This document shows, in pieces, positions 11,538-22,792 of a stretch of 64,000 nucleotides of DNA. Each line of letters starts with the position of its first letter. Position 1 is the stretch's first letter. The notes beneath the pieces are model-generated. The model did no database searches. It worked only from the letters and a program-made list of their open reading frames with translations, and was not told the DNA's origin. Origin of the DNA: Callaeas wilsoni (Eukaryota; Chordata; Aves; Passeriformes; Callaeidae); contig VWPU01009575.1 in the NCBI GenBank assembly GCA_013398955.1, forward strand, positions 1-64,000, written 5' to 3'. A program made the translations under genes and the position numbers.

Positions 11538-12854
11538 CTGCAGGGGAAAGAACGTGCACTTGAAGGTGTGAAAAGAAACCCAAAGCATCCATCACAATCG
11601 CTCTGCCTCAGACACGCACACCAACACTGCGGGGGAGCTGCCCCAGACCCCAAAAAGGAGGAGACTCGTTCTTCTGCACACCTATGTTTATATAAATACA
11701 TATGTGCCACTTCCCTGCAGATTTACATGGGGCTTTGGTGTTCCGAAGGGCAAATACATTAAAAATCTCCTGTAACCGGGTTTTAAAGGGATGATGTTCT
11801 AGTCATTGCTATCCCATTAAATCAAAATGAAAACTGTAGCAGAGGAACGTGTTCTGAAAGTCACCCGAGCGGGAACACCGAGGCTGAGGTTTCACAGCTG
11901 CCAAAATCCATGGTGCCACCAAGAGGGACACTGGAAGTCCGTCCAACCCAGTTCTCTCCCACCTACAAACCAGGTTCCCTTTCAGCCAGGCCTCTTTCCC
12001 TACACGCCTCCAGGGCAGCCCCATGGCATTAATGCCAACACCGGGAAACGGGGACCCGAAGATGCCCTGGCTCACGGCTGCCCACAGCTCCACTGCAGCC
12101 AGGAGGGAAACTGCAACCCAAAGCCCCCAAGATGTCCAGTGAAACTACAGTTCTAAACCTGGTAGATTAAATCAAATCAAATAAAACCAGGAAACAAAGT
12201 ACATGTGATGCTGCCCCACCTGTCCAGACATTTTTTCCTTAACATGTATCTGCATTTTCTGCCCCTTTCAGAAGAGGGGTTCCTACAGCACCCAGCCCTC
12301 AGTGCCTGGAGCTTTACAGAACACCTCTGAGGAAAGGAATGGAACATTGGATGACACTTCTCAGTCCTCTCTGGCTGCTGGGACTTTTGGATTTTTTTTG
12401 CTTTGGTTTGCTGTTTAGGGTTTGGGTTTGTTTGGGCTTTTTCACACAGACTGTCCATGCAATTTACACTAAATAGACACTGCAGAAAGAATCCAGGGAG
12501 CAGGACCAGAACCTGGAATATCCCCCAGGATTTCTTAAGGCTTTCAACTTTCTAAGACTCTGGGATTCTCCAGCAAGGACTAAGCTGTGGTGATTTTGTA
12601 AAAATAGGATAAAGCCAACCTGCATGTTGGTTATTCCTAAGATTTTAGTATTCACAGAAGGAGGCATTTATGTTACTGCTGCAGTTATTTAATCAATAAC
12701 TTGAAGACGTGAATTTTGCTTTACACTTAACATAGGAATATAAACGTATTATTACTGAAAAACCTTCAAGACAACATTCTAAAGGCATTCCAAGATAACT
12801 AAACCTTTGTAACTAAAATAAAATAACCCCCAAGAAGCTTTTAAACAGGCTTAC
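11538..12854 (-). other. KIZ intron of about 1.3 kb
   Basis: Intron between the two coiled-coil exons. It holds a T/G-rich stretch at about 12,385-12,440 and an AT-rich part at 12,590-12,840. No exon or known repeat is seen. Confidence 0.6.
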
Positions 12855-12917
12855 AGGTATGGATCAGCCATTGTGTATTCCATCTGCTGCCTTCCTAATT
12901 CTAGCCTTTTGGCTTCA
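12855..12917 (-). CDS. KIZ: KIZ (kizuna) first recognisable coiled-coil exon
   Basis: Coding exon of 63 bases on the minus strand with acceptor ttttcttccag and donor ACCT|gtaagcc. It enters and leaves in phase 2. It reads EAKRLELGRQQMEYTMADP. This aligns by eye with the conserved N-terminal KIZ segment (Ser-Glu-x-Lys-Arg-Leu-x-Leu-Glu, then a Tyr, then an acidic turn before the next exon). The CT|G codon across the junction leads directly into VRLKHLKL of the next exon, matching the human exon boundary. These two exons are the main reason for calling the gene KIZ. The entry phase shows a coding exon must precede it. Confidence 0.82.
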
Positions 12918-14690
12918 CTGGAAGAAAACAAACAACATACAGCGAGATTAAAAATATTTCACCATCTGAGGTCTCCAAATGCCAGAACTAAGGGGTTTTG
13001 CAGAGCACAGCCCTTCCTGAGCAGAGAGCTCAGCTTTGCTGGGAGCTACAGACTCATCTGCCAGCTCAGATCAGCACTAAGCAGAACTTAGCTCCAAGCT
13101 CCAAGCTTTCACCCCTCTCTTTGTTCCTCGCTGGAACAGGGGTGCTGGAAAGGGAAGAGATGCCTGAACATCCACACGGGACCCACCAAAACAGCCAGAG
13201 ATCCCAGACGGCCCAGGAAGGGCTCTGAACCCCAAGATGGACAGTTCCCAAGCCCATCCCTCTCTTTCCTCCCCCGCAATCCCACAGCAGACCCCTTTCC
13301 GTGCCAGAAACACTTGGCTGGAGTTGTTCCCAGGACAGCTCCCCAGAACCTGCCACAGGGATGGATTAGGACACACTTCCAAAGCCCGTCCCAGCTCACG
13401 GACCCCACGTGCCAGCCAAGTATTTTATTTAGGAGTTGAACGTGAAACCAAGCTCGTATTTCCCTCTTGGCATCCAAGCTGCATCCATCCAGAGGCAGGT
13501 GAGCCCCACCTGCCAGCACTGCTGCAGGAACAAGTGCCCACCGGGAATCCTGGCGGTGCTGAGAGCCTGTGGGGCCATCAGAACTGCGCGGAGCAGTGCC
13601 AGGGCACCGGCCACCGGATGACCACAAAGTCATCCATGCCTCACCTAAAGCCATCCCAGAGGGAAGCCGGTTTTGGGAACAGGGTAAAGCTGCTATTATT
13701 GAATAGCTCCGAATTGCACCTGAGGATGAACAGCTATCCCGTGAGCGAGAAACAGAAAATTACCAAGAGAGGCTTCCAGCAGATTCTCACTGCAAACCCT
13801 GCCACGAGCAAAGCCAAGTTCCTCATCAGAAATAGCATCAGGCTGTCATTAGGCAGGAAGGTATGGGACTGAAGGGGACATCACACAGCCCAACACATCT
13901 GGGCACACTTCTCCCTGGATCTGGGCTCTCCCTACACACACAGACACCTCCTCCCAGTTTCCCTGCCGAGAGGGGAGCCAGGAAAAACCCTTCCTGCTGC
14001 TCCGCCTGAGAGATCAAGGCGTCCGTTTCAGCCATGTGATCCTGCCAGCGCCGGGAGCAGGATTAGGGTTTCGTGTCATGTACACAATTTAACAGCCACG
14101 CTTCATCTGGGATCTCATCCCTTCCATTTCCTCTTACACGACAGACAGCCAAGCGAACGCAGATTTCAAGATCTTGTTTTTACACTTCTCCAAGTAATTT
14201 TCCTGCCTCAGTGGAGAACACCGATATCCTAAGGGATGAAGAAGCCGACGGATGTGAACGGCCGTTGCCTCTGATCCCATTTCCCACTCCCCCATCCTGC
14301 AGGTAGCACACTGCATTCCTCAGCTCCCCCAAGTCCACTGCCTCCGCACCCCACTGCTCAGCCTGCAGCAGCCATTCAGGCAGACAGGGATACCCAGTGA
14401 GGAGCAGGACACAGCGGAACAAACCCCCTCAGGCAGGAGCCTCTCGGCATCGGAGCGTCCCTCGGGGCTCCTGAGCTCAGCTCTGCCCAGTGCCCCCCAA
14501 AGCCACCCGGAGATGTGCCCGGCCGGGTTCCGGCACAGTTCCTTTGGTCAGCGGCACAGGTGAAGCTCGAGGCATGACTGGGACCGTCCTGCCACTGCGC
14601 TGCACCACCACCTCCTCCTCTGCAGGACAAAGCCAAAGCTCTCTGCCTGAAAAATGTTACCTGTTCCTGCAGTTCTGGGTTCGGTTAAAA
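12918..14690 (-). other. KIZ first intron region, no exon recognised
   Basis: Mixed-composition DNA upstream of the first recognised exon. Open frames at 13,109-13,654 and 13,237-13,872 are on opposite strands and show no homology I recognise. A candidate donor on the minus strand near 13,630 (TTTAG|gtgagg) lacks a fitting coding exon. Confidence 0.45.
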
Positions 14691-14714
14691 CGGCACAAAG
14701 AGTCAGAAGCTCTT

Positions 14715-14722
14715 TATTGCCT
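14715..14722 (-). terminator. AATAAA polyadenylation-signal candidate
   Basis: On the minus strand AATAAA sits in the context AAGGCAATAAAGAGC, followed by a T/G-rich stretch (CTTCTGACTCTTTGTG). That is a reasonable cleavage and downstream element. It follows about 135 bases after a stop codon in the possible terminal exon at 14,857-14,928. It may mark a short alternative transcript starting at the 15-kb CpG island, or be chance. Confidence 0.3.
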
Positions 14723-14856
14723 TGCAGAGCACACAGAGCCCCGAGGCTGCAGGGACCCAAGCACGCACGCACTGCCATGTGTAGGCTGGACAAGGTACCA
14801 GCATCAGGAAATAAACCCCGGCCAGTAGAGCCTGAGTGGTAATTTAAGGTCTAGTT

Positions 14857-14928
14857 ACGTGTCTCGGGGTGGTCCGTCGATCAGGAGCTGAATCTCTGGT
14901 GGCTGACTTCTCAGCGCCTTCGGAACCT
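14857..14928 (-). CDS. possible alternative terminal exon ending in TAA
   Basis: On the minus strand an acceptor-like cttcggtatttag is followed by a frame reading VPKALRSQPPEIQLLIDGPP and ending in TAA three codons later. Upstream, a strong donor (GCCGG|gtgagcc) ends a GC-rich candidate first exon at 15,009, and one frame of that exon joins in phase 0. An AATAAA follows. I do not recognise the peptide. It could be an alternative short transcript, or a chance frame. Confidence 0.2.
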
Positions 14929-14949
14929 AAATACCGAAGGGAAACAGAA

Positions 14950-16110
14950 AAAGGAGACTGATGAGAACAAGGGGGGGAAGGATCAGCCCGCGGGGGGACC
15001 CGGCTCACCCGGCGCGGGGCGGCTCCGGGGCCGGCGGTCGCGGGGTGCCGGGGGAGGCGCGGGCTATCCGTCCCGGGGCCGCCGGTGCCCGGTGGCGGTC
15101 CCAGTGCCCCCAATCCCGGTGCCGTTCCCGATCCTGGTGCCGTTCCCGATCCCTGTGCCGTTCGTGATCCCAGTTCCCGATCCTGGTCCCCGATCCCGGT
15201 GCCGTTCCCGCTCCTGGTGCCGTTCCCGATCCCTGTGCCGTTCGTGATCCCAGTTCCCGATCCTGGTCCCCGATCCCGGTGCCGTTCCCGAGCCTCGCCC
15301 CCGTGCCGGAGCCACGGCCGGTTCCCGATGCCGGTTCCCGACCCCGGTTCCCGACCCGGTCTCCGTTCCCGATCCCGGTTCCCGATACCCCAGTGCCGTT
15401 CTCGATCCTGACCCCAGTGCCGGTGCCGATCCCGCTTCCCGATCCTGGTCCCCGATCCCGGTGCCGTGCCCGCCCCTCACCCCAGTGCCGGCGCCGAGCC
15501 CGCTTCCCGATCCCGGTTCCCGCTACCCGTGCCGTTCCCGACCCTGACCCCAGTGCCGGTGCCGATCCCGCTTCCCGATCCTGGTCCCCGATCCCGGTGC
15601 CCGAGACCCCAGTGCCGTTCTCGATCCTGACCCCAGTGCCAGTGCCGATCCCGGTTCCCGACCCCGGTTCCCGATCCCGGCGCCGTTCGCGATCTCGGTT
15701 CCCGATCCCGGTTCCCGATACCCGTGCCGTTCCCGACCCTGACCCCAGTGCCGGTGCCGATGCCGGTTCCCGATGCCGGTTCCCGACCCCGGTGCCGTTC
15801 CCGACCCCAGTGCCGTTCCCGATGCCGGTTCCCGATCCCGGTTCCCGTGCCGGTTCCCGGTTCCCGATGCCGGTTCCCGGTCGCCCCGCGCGGTTTCCGC
15901 CGGTGCCCACGTGCGCCTCCCGGCGTGCCCCGCGCGGGACCCCGGAAGTGCCGCCCCGCGTTGCCACGGGGACGGGCGGGCGCGGCCTGCGCCGCCCAGA
16001 GGCGCTTCCGAAGCCTTTGCGGCGTCGGTTTTTCAATCGTTCTTTATCGTTACCCCGTCTCTCACCACCGCGTTGTTACTTCGGGTGTTGCTGTTCGCCC
16101 ACATGAGCCC
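14950..16110 (-). promoter_or_regulatory. CpG island, probable KIZ promoter region
   Basis: A strongly GC- and CpG-rich block sits where the 5' end of KIZ is expected. On the minus strand a good donor, GCGCCGG|gtgagcc at 15,009/15,008, could end a first exon. In one frame it leaves two bases over (GG), the phase the 12,855-12,917 exon requires. No ATG lies close upstream of the donor in that frame, and the expected Tyr-containing KIZ start is not visible. The true first exon is therefore divergent, elsewhere, or lost in the assembly of the tandem repeat. The right part (15,890-16,110) is non-repetitive CpG-rich DNA. Confidence 0.55.
15085..15885. repeat. GC-rich minisatellite, hexamer-based (CCCGAT/CCCGGT)
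   Basis: About 800 bases consist of degenerate units such as GTTCCCGATCCCGGTGCC. The basic step is near 6 bases, with larger blocks repeated. One 80-base block starts near 15,132 and recurs from 15,212. A block containing GACCCCAGTGCCGGTGCC recurs near 15,410, 15,545 and 15,743. On the minus strand this is GGGAAC/GGGATC, with triple G every few bases, matching the G-quadruplex motif along nearly the whole array. It gives long open frames on both strands (PVPDPGSRSR-type and GTGIGNRDRE-type), which I treat as non-coding. Confidence 0.92.
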
Positions 16111-19100
16111 CCGGCTTGGTGCTAGAGGGCTCCTGGGGCAAGGCAGGATCCGTGTCGCTGGAAAAGGGGGAAATTTGCAAAGCGCCAATTCAAAAAATAA
16201 GTGGGAGCTGCTGAGCAGTTACAGTTGGTTTTACCAAGTTTATTGTACGCCATGGTTTTCAAGAAAAAAACCCTGATTCCTCATCCTCTGGAGTGCCATT
16301 GTGTCCCTGTGGTGCTGCCACCTCTCCAAAATTCATATGGGAGAAGCCACAGTCACCTCCAGCCCTGCATTCACAACTCCAGCTGGAGAACGAAAACAGA
16401 ACGCCCGCCTTTCATTTCCAGATAAAAACTTCGATCCCTTTGAAAGGAAGTTGCCAAATGAGCGCTTAAATTCCAGGGCCCCAATAAAATCTGAATACCA
16501 CGGGAATAATTGAAATGAAGGAGAAGTGATACATCAATAGACAAAATTGCGGAGAGCAATGAAATGCTTAAGCATAATTAGGACAGCAATCAGTGTACAA
16601 TTAGTGCGAGATCATCACAGTAATTACCCTTCGTTAGAACTTCTGGCCAAGAACCGACACATGAAAGCTCAGCTGGAGCTGGAGGCTCTGGCTGAGGACG
16701 TGCCTTGGACTTGGGGGGATTGGGAGCTTTTGGGGTTCCTAGGCTGGGTTTGGTGATCCTGCGGCGTGCCTGGTGTTTCCAGCACCTGCAGCCTCCAGCT
16801 CAGCTCCACAGACTTAAACACAAAGTAAAAAGCTCTGTGGAATGGATGTAGTGGCACCCAGCTGTCCCCAAATTAGCCTGGCTCACGTGTCCGTCTAAAC
16901 ACCCCACTGAACAAAATGTGGAAGGCTTTGGCTTGAGTCAGAGCTTTCCCACTCCCGGGAATGCCCAGCAGAGGATTTGGGAGCCTTTTAGTACTGAATT
17001 CCCATAAAACACACTCGTCATGAAGACTGTTCTCCCTCCTGTTTACTGAAAGCAAAGATGTATTTTGGAGATCTCCCTCACACCTTCACAGGAGTCCACA
17101 GGTGAAATCTGAGCCTGCTTTCGGAAATATTTGTGCTTGCCAAAAGAACACATAAAACAGTACAAAACTTCCAAGCGCTTCCAGCATTGTCTAAAATCCT
17201 GAGCCCACTGGAAGCCTTATTGCCGAATTGCAAATTTAGGGTTTGGTGGAAAGGGGCTGATGGTCCCTGACCCATCGGGCTGCACAGTTTGTCTCCCAGG
17301 CAGTCCTGGGAGCATTTTTTTCCCTGTGGACCTCGGGCTGGGGCTCGAGTGTGTTGAACCGCAGGCAGGGCTCAACATCCTGCTATTTATTTAACAAAAA
17401 ATAAGGAAATAAGGAGCCTTAGCCTGGTCTCTCCAATGTATTTCCCACGTTGTTCCGTGCAGCCCCCTGGCTCATAATTGACTCAAGAATAATCTCCATC
17501 CTCCCATCCCTGATAAGGAATGTGGTCCCTTCCCTGAAAGCCTACAAAGAGGAGTGTTTTGTTTGTGTTCTCCCCGCAGTACTTCACACTTCTCTTAGAT
17601 TGTTTTAATTTAATTTTGATGTAATCTGATAAGAGCTGTAAAACTGTCAAAGGAAGCTGCCTCCCTCTGTTGCATTAAATACACTTTGAATGAGATGGTG
17701 GCTTTGTCCCCAGTAGCTGCCAAACCAAAGCATCTCTTGATTCCAGTGCAGGGATTGATGTGCACGAATCTGAACAGCTTTACACTCTTTTTCATTTAGG
17801 GAGGCAGCCACGTGTCCTTTAGCATCCCGCTTTCCTCTGGGATGGAACCGGATCCCAAAAGGTGGCGATTGGCCTCACGGAGCTGAGCGCCTGGCCACAG
17901 GCCTCTGACCTCCCACAGGCCCCTGGCAGGGTTGCCCAGTTGTCCAGGGCAATGGATGCACGCTCTGCACATGCCTGCTGCAGGGATGGGATGCCCCTCG
18001 CTCCCAGGAAAGCGGGAAACTCCTTACGGAGCGGGAATTGTTGGTGTCACGGGACATGCAGCAGGTGGGGGGGATCTGCTGCTCTGGAAAGGGATTTGCA
18101 GAAACACAGGGATGTGTTGGGAAGAGTTTTTCCCTCTCGGCGCCTGGTTGATCCCTGAGAGCACAGTGAGCTCGCCCACGAGTCAGGGCGGAGCCGAATA
18201 CACTTGCTTTTCCTTTTCCCACTTAGACACACAACACAGGCCCTGGTAGCTGTGTGGAAACGTACCGAGAATTTACATAATGCCCGGTGTAAGTCCTTTC
18301 CGTTAATGGCTCGAGTCCAAAATGCAGAGCACTAATAACACACCAGGAACCAAAAAGCAGTAGCGGCAGTGAGGATCCATTTCCTGTCAGTGGCAATGCC
18401 TGGAAACAGTAATTAATGTCTTGAGTTTAATGTATACATTTTAATACATTTAAATGGAATAAAATGCTTTTATTAAGTGTTACAGTTCCTTGAAACCTGT
18501 TATTACTCGTTTCTGATGCACAAGCAGCGCACACCGCGCCTGGCCTCAGATCTGCTGCCTCAGGGCAGGTGACAGGGTTCCTCCAGCAGGAACCTGGAAC
18601 GCAGAACCCAACGGCTGAGTAAACAAAAACCCGGAGACTGCAGCAGTTAAAAGCATGCCACGTTTATTAAAAATGTAAGGGCCTTAGCCAAAGCCTGGTG
18701 ACATAATTGAAAAGCCCCTAGGCATGTCACTGTCCGTAGATTTTGAATTAATCCTGGAGAATTGAGATATAAGCACGTACCATTGATATGAATGAGCCCC
18801 AGAAAGCCACGGCACAGGGAAGGGCCTGGTTTAGAGACCATTTTCCAGGAAGCCCTCCTCCTTCTCCAGCCATCTCCAAGTGCTTTTCCAGTGTGCTGTG
18901 CAGCACAGGAGGCTCCACGAGCAGGTGTGGCCCGACTGCGGCTGCTCCAAAGCCAAGCATCCAGAGAGGACGTCAGGGAGATTTCGGGTCTCAGTCACTC
19001 CTGTGACCGGGCTGTGAACACGAGGAGTCTCTATTCCAGTGTCTGCTGCTGTCTGAAGAGGAAAGAGGAGATTGACAGTGTTGAGTTTCCCTGTCCCGGG

Positions 19101-19800
19101 AGAAATGAGAACTGAATTTAGTCTGTCCGAGATGTGAGCCCAGAGGCTGAATTCGAACCAGGCCACTCGCAGCCAAAGGGCTCAACTCTGGTCTTCCCTG
19201 AAAGCATCTACACCTCACACTCGGGAGCACCCTGGGCCACAGCTCCTTTAACTTCTCTTCCTCAAGCTGCACCAGCTCTGGCGTATTTCTGCTCAGGAAA
19301 GAGTATTTTGGAACGTCTCCCTCAGTGACCAGACTGCAGGCAGGAGAAATGGCTCACAACACACAGCCAAGCTCAGCGCTGCAAGTGCCCGTCGGGGTCC
19401 CACGGCCGGGGGGACCAGGGCCCCACTCAGCAGCAGCCTGACCCGAGGGGACAGAACATGGCACAAGGCAGGGCCTGCCACAGGCACCGCGAGCTCCCCT
19501 CCTTACAGATGTGGGACGGAGAACATCCCTCCGGGGGCTCTCAGGACGCCACGTGCCCGACTGTCCCGCTGCCGGCGCTGCGGTGAGGAACAGGGACACC
19601 GCACCCACAGCTGTTCCCAGCACACAATGTCCTACCTCGCCTTCGGCGTGCCGGCCCTTGCACCCAGCCATGTTTTTGCCAGGATCCTCTCTCAGGAGAG
19701 CGGCACCTTCACGGCCACGCCGTTCCTTGCGCTGTCCGCTCCACAGCTCCCGCTGGCGGGGCCGTGGCTTGGCCAGGCCACTCCATCCTGCTTGATCTCA
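16110..19800. other. intergenic, no gene seen
   Basis: Upstream of the KIZ CpG island. Composition is mixed, with an AT-rich stretch at 16,490-16,640, another at 17,390-17,660, and 18,400-18,510 with repeated TTTAAT/TTTAAA. Open frames are short and on both strands. No CR1 tail or tandem array is recognised. Confidence 0.5.
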
Positions 19801-19805
19801 ACGCT

Positions 19806-19826
19806 TGCTGCTGCTGCTGCTGCTGC
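19806..19826. repeat. (TGC)7 trinucleotide repeat
   Basis: Seven perfect TGC units in non-coding DNA. A second CTG-type run of six units is at 45,971-45,988. Confidence 0.95.
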
Positions 19827-21250
19827 TTTAAAGGACACAGATCTGTCAGGCTCTTTTTAACAAATGACTGGATTGATCTCATGTACAGACTGAAAGACTG
19901 AAAAAGTTTCGCTTCTACAAGTCGTGAAAAATTAAAGGGAGAATATAAAATAACTGGGGAATTCTTTTAACTGAATCAGATGTTTTCCTGTCAGCCCCAC
20001 AGTTCAGAGCGGTCGGTTCTGAAGAGCTGCTGCCTGCATTGACAGGGATGAGGCGTTTGGACAAGGTGAAAAGCCTGGGGGATCCCAGTGCCGGGCTCAA
20101 AGGGATGTGTCTGGCCCATTGTCTGGTTTGATTAATGAAGCCTTTGCACAGAGAGATAATGCCATGTTTGCCGTGCCGGGGACGCTGCCGCGCAGCACAA
20201 ATACCACAGCTACGAAGAATATTCAATATGGTAACAACAGCAACGAGCCCATCTATGCGTGACTGGATTCTGCCCAAAAACGCCTCAAATTATATTTGTT
20301 TATTTCCTAATTGTCAGCCACTTTGGTGCACTCGTCCTCAGGTTCAACAAGTGCTCCAGGCTCCAAGGGTTTGAAACAAAGGGAGGCACTTGGGCGAGCC
20401 GTGCGGTTCGTGGGGCCAGGAACCGGGATCTGGCGGCACGGGCAGCGGGGCGCGGCTCTTGGGACGGACACGGTGACAAACACGGGGTCCCCAGAGGATC
20501 CCTCGCCTCCTCACACCCCAGCACTCAAACCCTGCCCACCACGACTGTCTCAGCAGGAACACCTGCAGGCCAGCAGCGACTCTGGGAAATAAAAGCGAGC
20601 GGATCAGCAAAAGGGCCAGGCAGGAGGAGAGCCGGCGCAGAGCCCCGAGCTCCTGCCTGGGCACTGCTTGGCTGCTGCCTCTGCTCCGGCCCCGCTTCTG
20701 CCGGAGGTCTGGAGCTCAATGCCCAGACCCAGGAGCGCCGAGGAACCTGGCTTGCCTTTGAGGAAGCGCTGCCTGTGCAGCCGGCCCAGGTCTCAGCCGG
20801 GGCAGTTCCTGCTCTCTGCCTCTCCCAGTCCTCCAGTTCTGTGAAATCCAGGTTTGAGTGGACACGGTATTTTTCACTTCCCACCCCAAACCACCGTGCT
20901 GGTTTGCTGTGACTAATTAGGCGTTTTCCCCCTGTCCTGTTCTGGTGGTGAATGAAAGGATCCACACATACAAACTGTTCATTTGTTTGTAAAAAGCAGG
21001 AGAGTTAGCACAGGACTATTGAATTAATTAAGCTGTGTCTGCTCGGAGCTCAGCACCCCTGGGCCCTGCACTCTATTCAGAACATGCCAAACAGAAATAG
21101 GAACCTGAAGCTGAAGCTGACAAAAATCCTCCAACAGTGCATTTTGACAGTGCTCAAAAACGCGTTTTAACGTACCTGCGAGGCAGTGTGGGGCGGACAC
21201 ACAGCTGGACAAAGCTGGGGCTCACTTCCAGGCTCAGGTCCCGAATGTTT
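19827..21250. other. intergenic, no gene seen
   Basis: AT-rich conserved-looking DNA at 19,860-19,990 and 20,130-20,330 is followed by GC-richer sequence to 20,900. The 217-codon plus-strand frame at 20,259-20,912 has no recognisable domain and no supporting splice structure. Confidence 0.45.
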
Positions 21251-21259
21251 TGCCCGTTT

Positions 21260-22420
21260 GCAGACACACAAACCCACACCAGCCTCTCCCGGCGGCCCGG
21301 GGGGTGACCTGTGCCCTGTTCTCATCAGGACCTGACCTCAGAGAGGCGCCTGACCCCGAGCATTCTCCTCCTGCCGCTCCCCGCAGTGTCCCCCGAGCTC
21401 AGCACAGCCACCTCCCGCTGTTACCCCCGGGAGCAGAGCGCGGCCCCAGCCGGGACACTCCGGAGCGCCCCAGCCCGGAGCCTCGCTCCCTCAATGCCCG
21501 CATTATTTCTTCTGCAGGAGCGCGTTTGTTCTCTGTGCCCGAAGCGCCGGGGACGCGCTGCCCGCCCGGGCGAGGGGCTAACAAAGAAAGGCGGAAAGGC
21601 AAAAGCCCCATCCCAGCGCCCGCAGCTCCGGGCGGAACCCCGGACACCCCACGGGCAGCGCGGGGGACGCCCCGATGCAATTTGGGGAGCAGCTGCGGGG
21701 CCGCCGCTCGCCTCGGGGTGACGCACCCGGAGCGTTCGGTCCCCGCTGCCGCAGCGGCCACGGACCGAGCCCGGACCCTCGTCCCGGGGACTCTGTCCAG
21801 GTAGGTGCCGCTGGCTTCGCCCCCGCCTCCCGCTCACCGCCTTCCGTCCCCTTGGATTTTCCCCCGTCGTTTCCCTCGAGCCATTGAATTCTGGCGATTT
21901 TACCCTCGGGCAGCGCCGCGGGCAGCGGGGGCCGGCGCTCCATCCGCAACCCGGGGATTCAGAGCGAAGCCGCGCCTGGTCCGGCTGCTCTTCCAGCGCC
22001 TCCGGGCCAACGGGACCGACCGCAGGCGGCAGTGACCGCAGGCAGCGGCGGGGCCGGACCGGGGCCGCGGGAGCTCACAGCGGACCCGACAGCCTGGGCT
22101 GGGCTAAAGCCGTGCAGAAGGCTCCGCTCGGAGAGCGGCTGCCCGCCGGGGCAGGGAGGGGGCCGGCTTTCCTCTCCCCGTCCCCCCGCAGGTCCCTTAC
22201 CTGGGCTCCGGGCTTCGGCTCCCCCGCCGGTGTTGCCGCTCCCGCCGAGGCACGGGCAGGCAGCAGCCGCAGGGAATTTAGGGTCTTCCCGAAGCCCTGC
22301 CGCCCTTCCCGAGGGGGGTCAGTGCCGGGGACGCCTTCCCTCGGCCCCGGGATCCCCCCGGTCCTCCCCCCGTATCGATTCCAGTCCGGCGCTGGCAGCG
22401 TTTAGGCCGGGATTGGGGGA
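21260..22420. promoter_or_regulatory. large CpG island with outward-facing splice donors
   Basis: About 1.1 kb is very rich in CG dinucleotides. On the plus strand CTGTCCAG|gtaggt at about 21,799/21,800 is a good donor. On the minus strand GAGCCCAG|gtaaggg at about 22,204/22,203 is an excellent donor. Both leave the island-side sequence as first exon, but they overlap: the plus exon points right and the minus exon points left. Such an arrangement suggests a bidirectional or overlapping promoter for non-coding RNA, or a distal non-coding first exon of KIZ, which lies on the minus strand to the left. No ATG-led conserved frame is seen. Confidence 0.55.
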
Positions 22421-22617
22421 TAATGGGAATATCATCTGGAGACAATTACCTTTGGAGCGCGCTCGCTTCTCCTCCCAGACACTGTTATTTGAGCAATAGG
22501 ATCATTTGATTTCATATCGCACTAAATAACCCCCGGCCGCCGCAAATTGCCGCCTTCTCAACAGCCACCCCTTGGAATAAATTGCACAGCGACTCCTTGG
22601 GCTCTGGCTTCTTCTTC

Positions 22618-22637
22618 TTTTTTTTTTTTTTTTTTTT
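22618..22637. repeat. poly-T tract
   Basis: Twenty T in a row within a longer C/T-rich stretch (22,605-22,670), just right of the 21-22 kb CpG island. Confidence 0.95.
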
Positions 22638-22792
22638 CCTTATTTCCCCCCCTCCTTTTTCTCCTCTGCAGAACGGTATTTCGGGAGAAGCAGGGACGGA
22701 GGCCCGATGCTGGTGGATAAACTGCGTCCAGCAAAACTCCAGCTCCCTTAATAAGCCAAGCAGCCAAGCCCTACCCGCACCGGTTTTCCTCA

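Noticed and set aside
15005..16036. 343-codon minus frame and 275-codon plus frame across the GC-rich repeat
   Set aside because: Both come from a hexamer-based tandem repeat whose unit mostly keeps frame. The minus frame starts at a TTG. Three frames are open at once and neither protein has a non-repeat domain.
20259..20912. 217-codon plus frame
   Set aside because: Starts in AT-rich non-coding DNA, has no domain and is matched by opposing frames.
21250..21804. 184-codon plus frame ending at a good donor
   Set aside because: It lies in a CpG island with similar frames on the other strand and has an Arg/Pro/Ala composition typical of translated CpG-rich DNA. A non-coding first exon is more likely.
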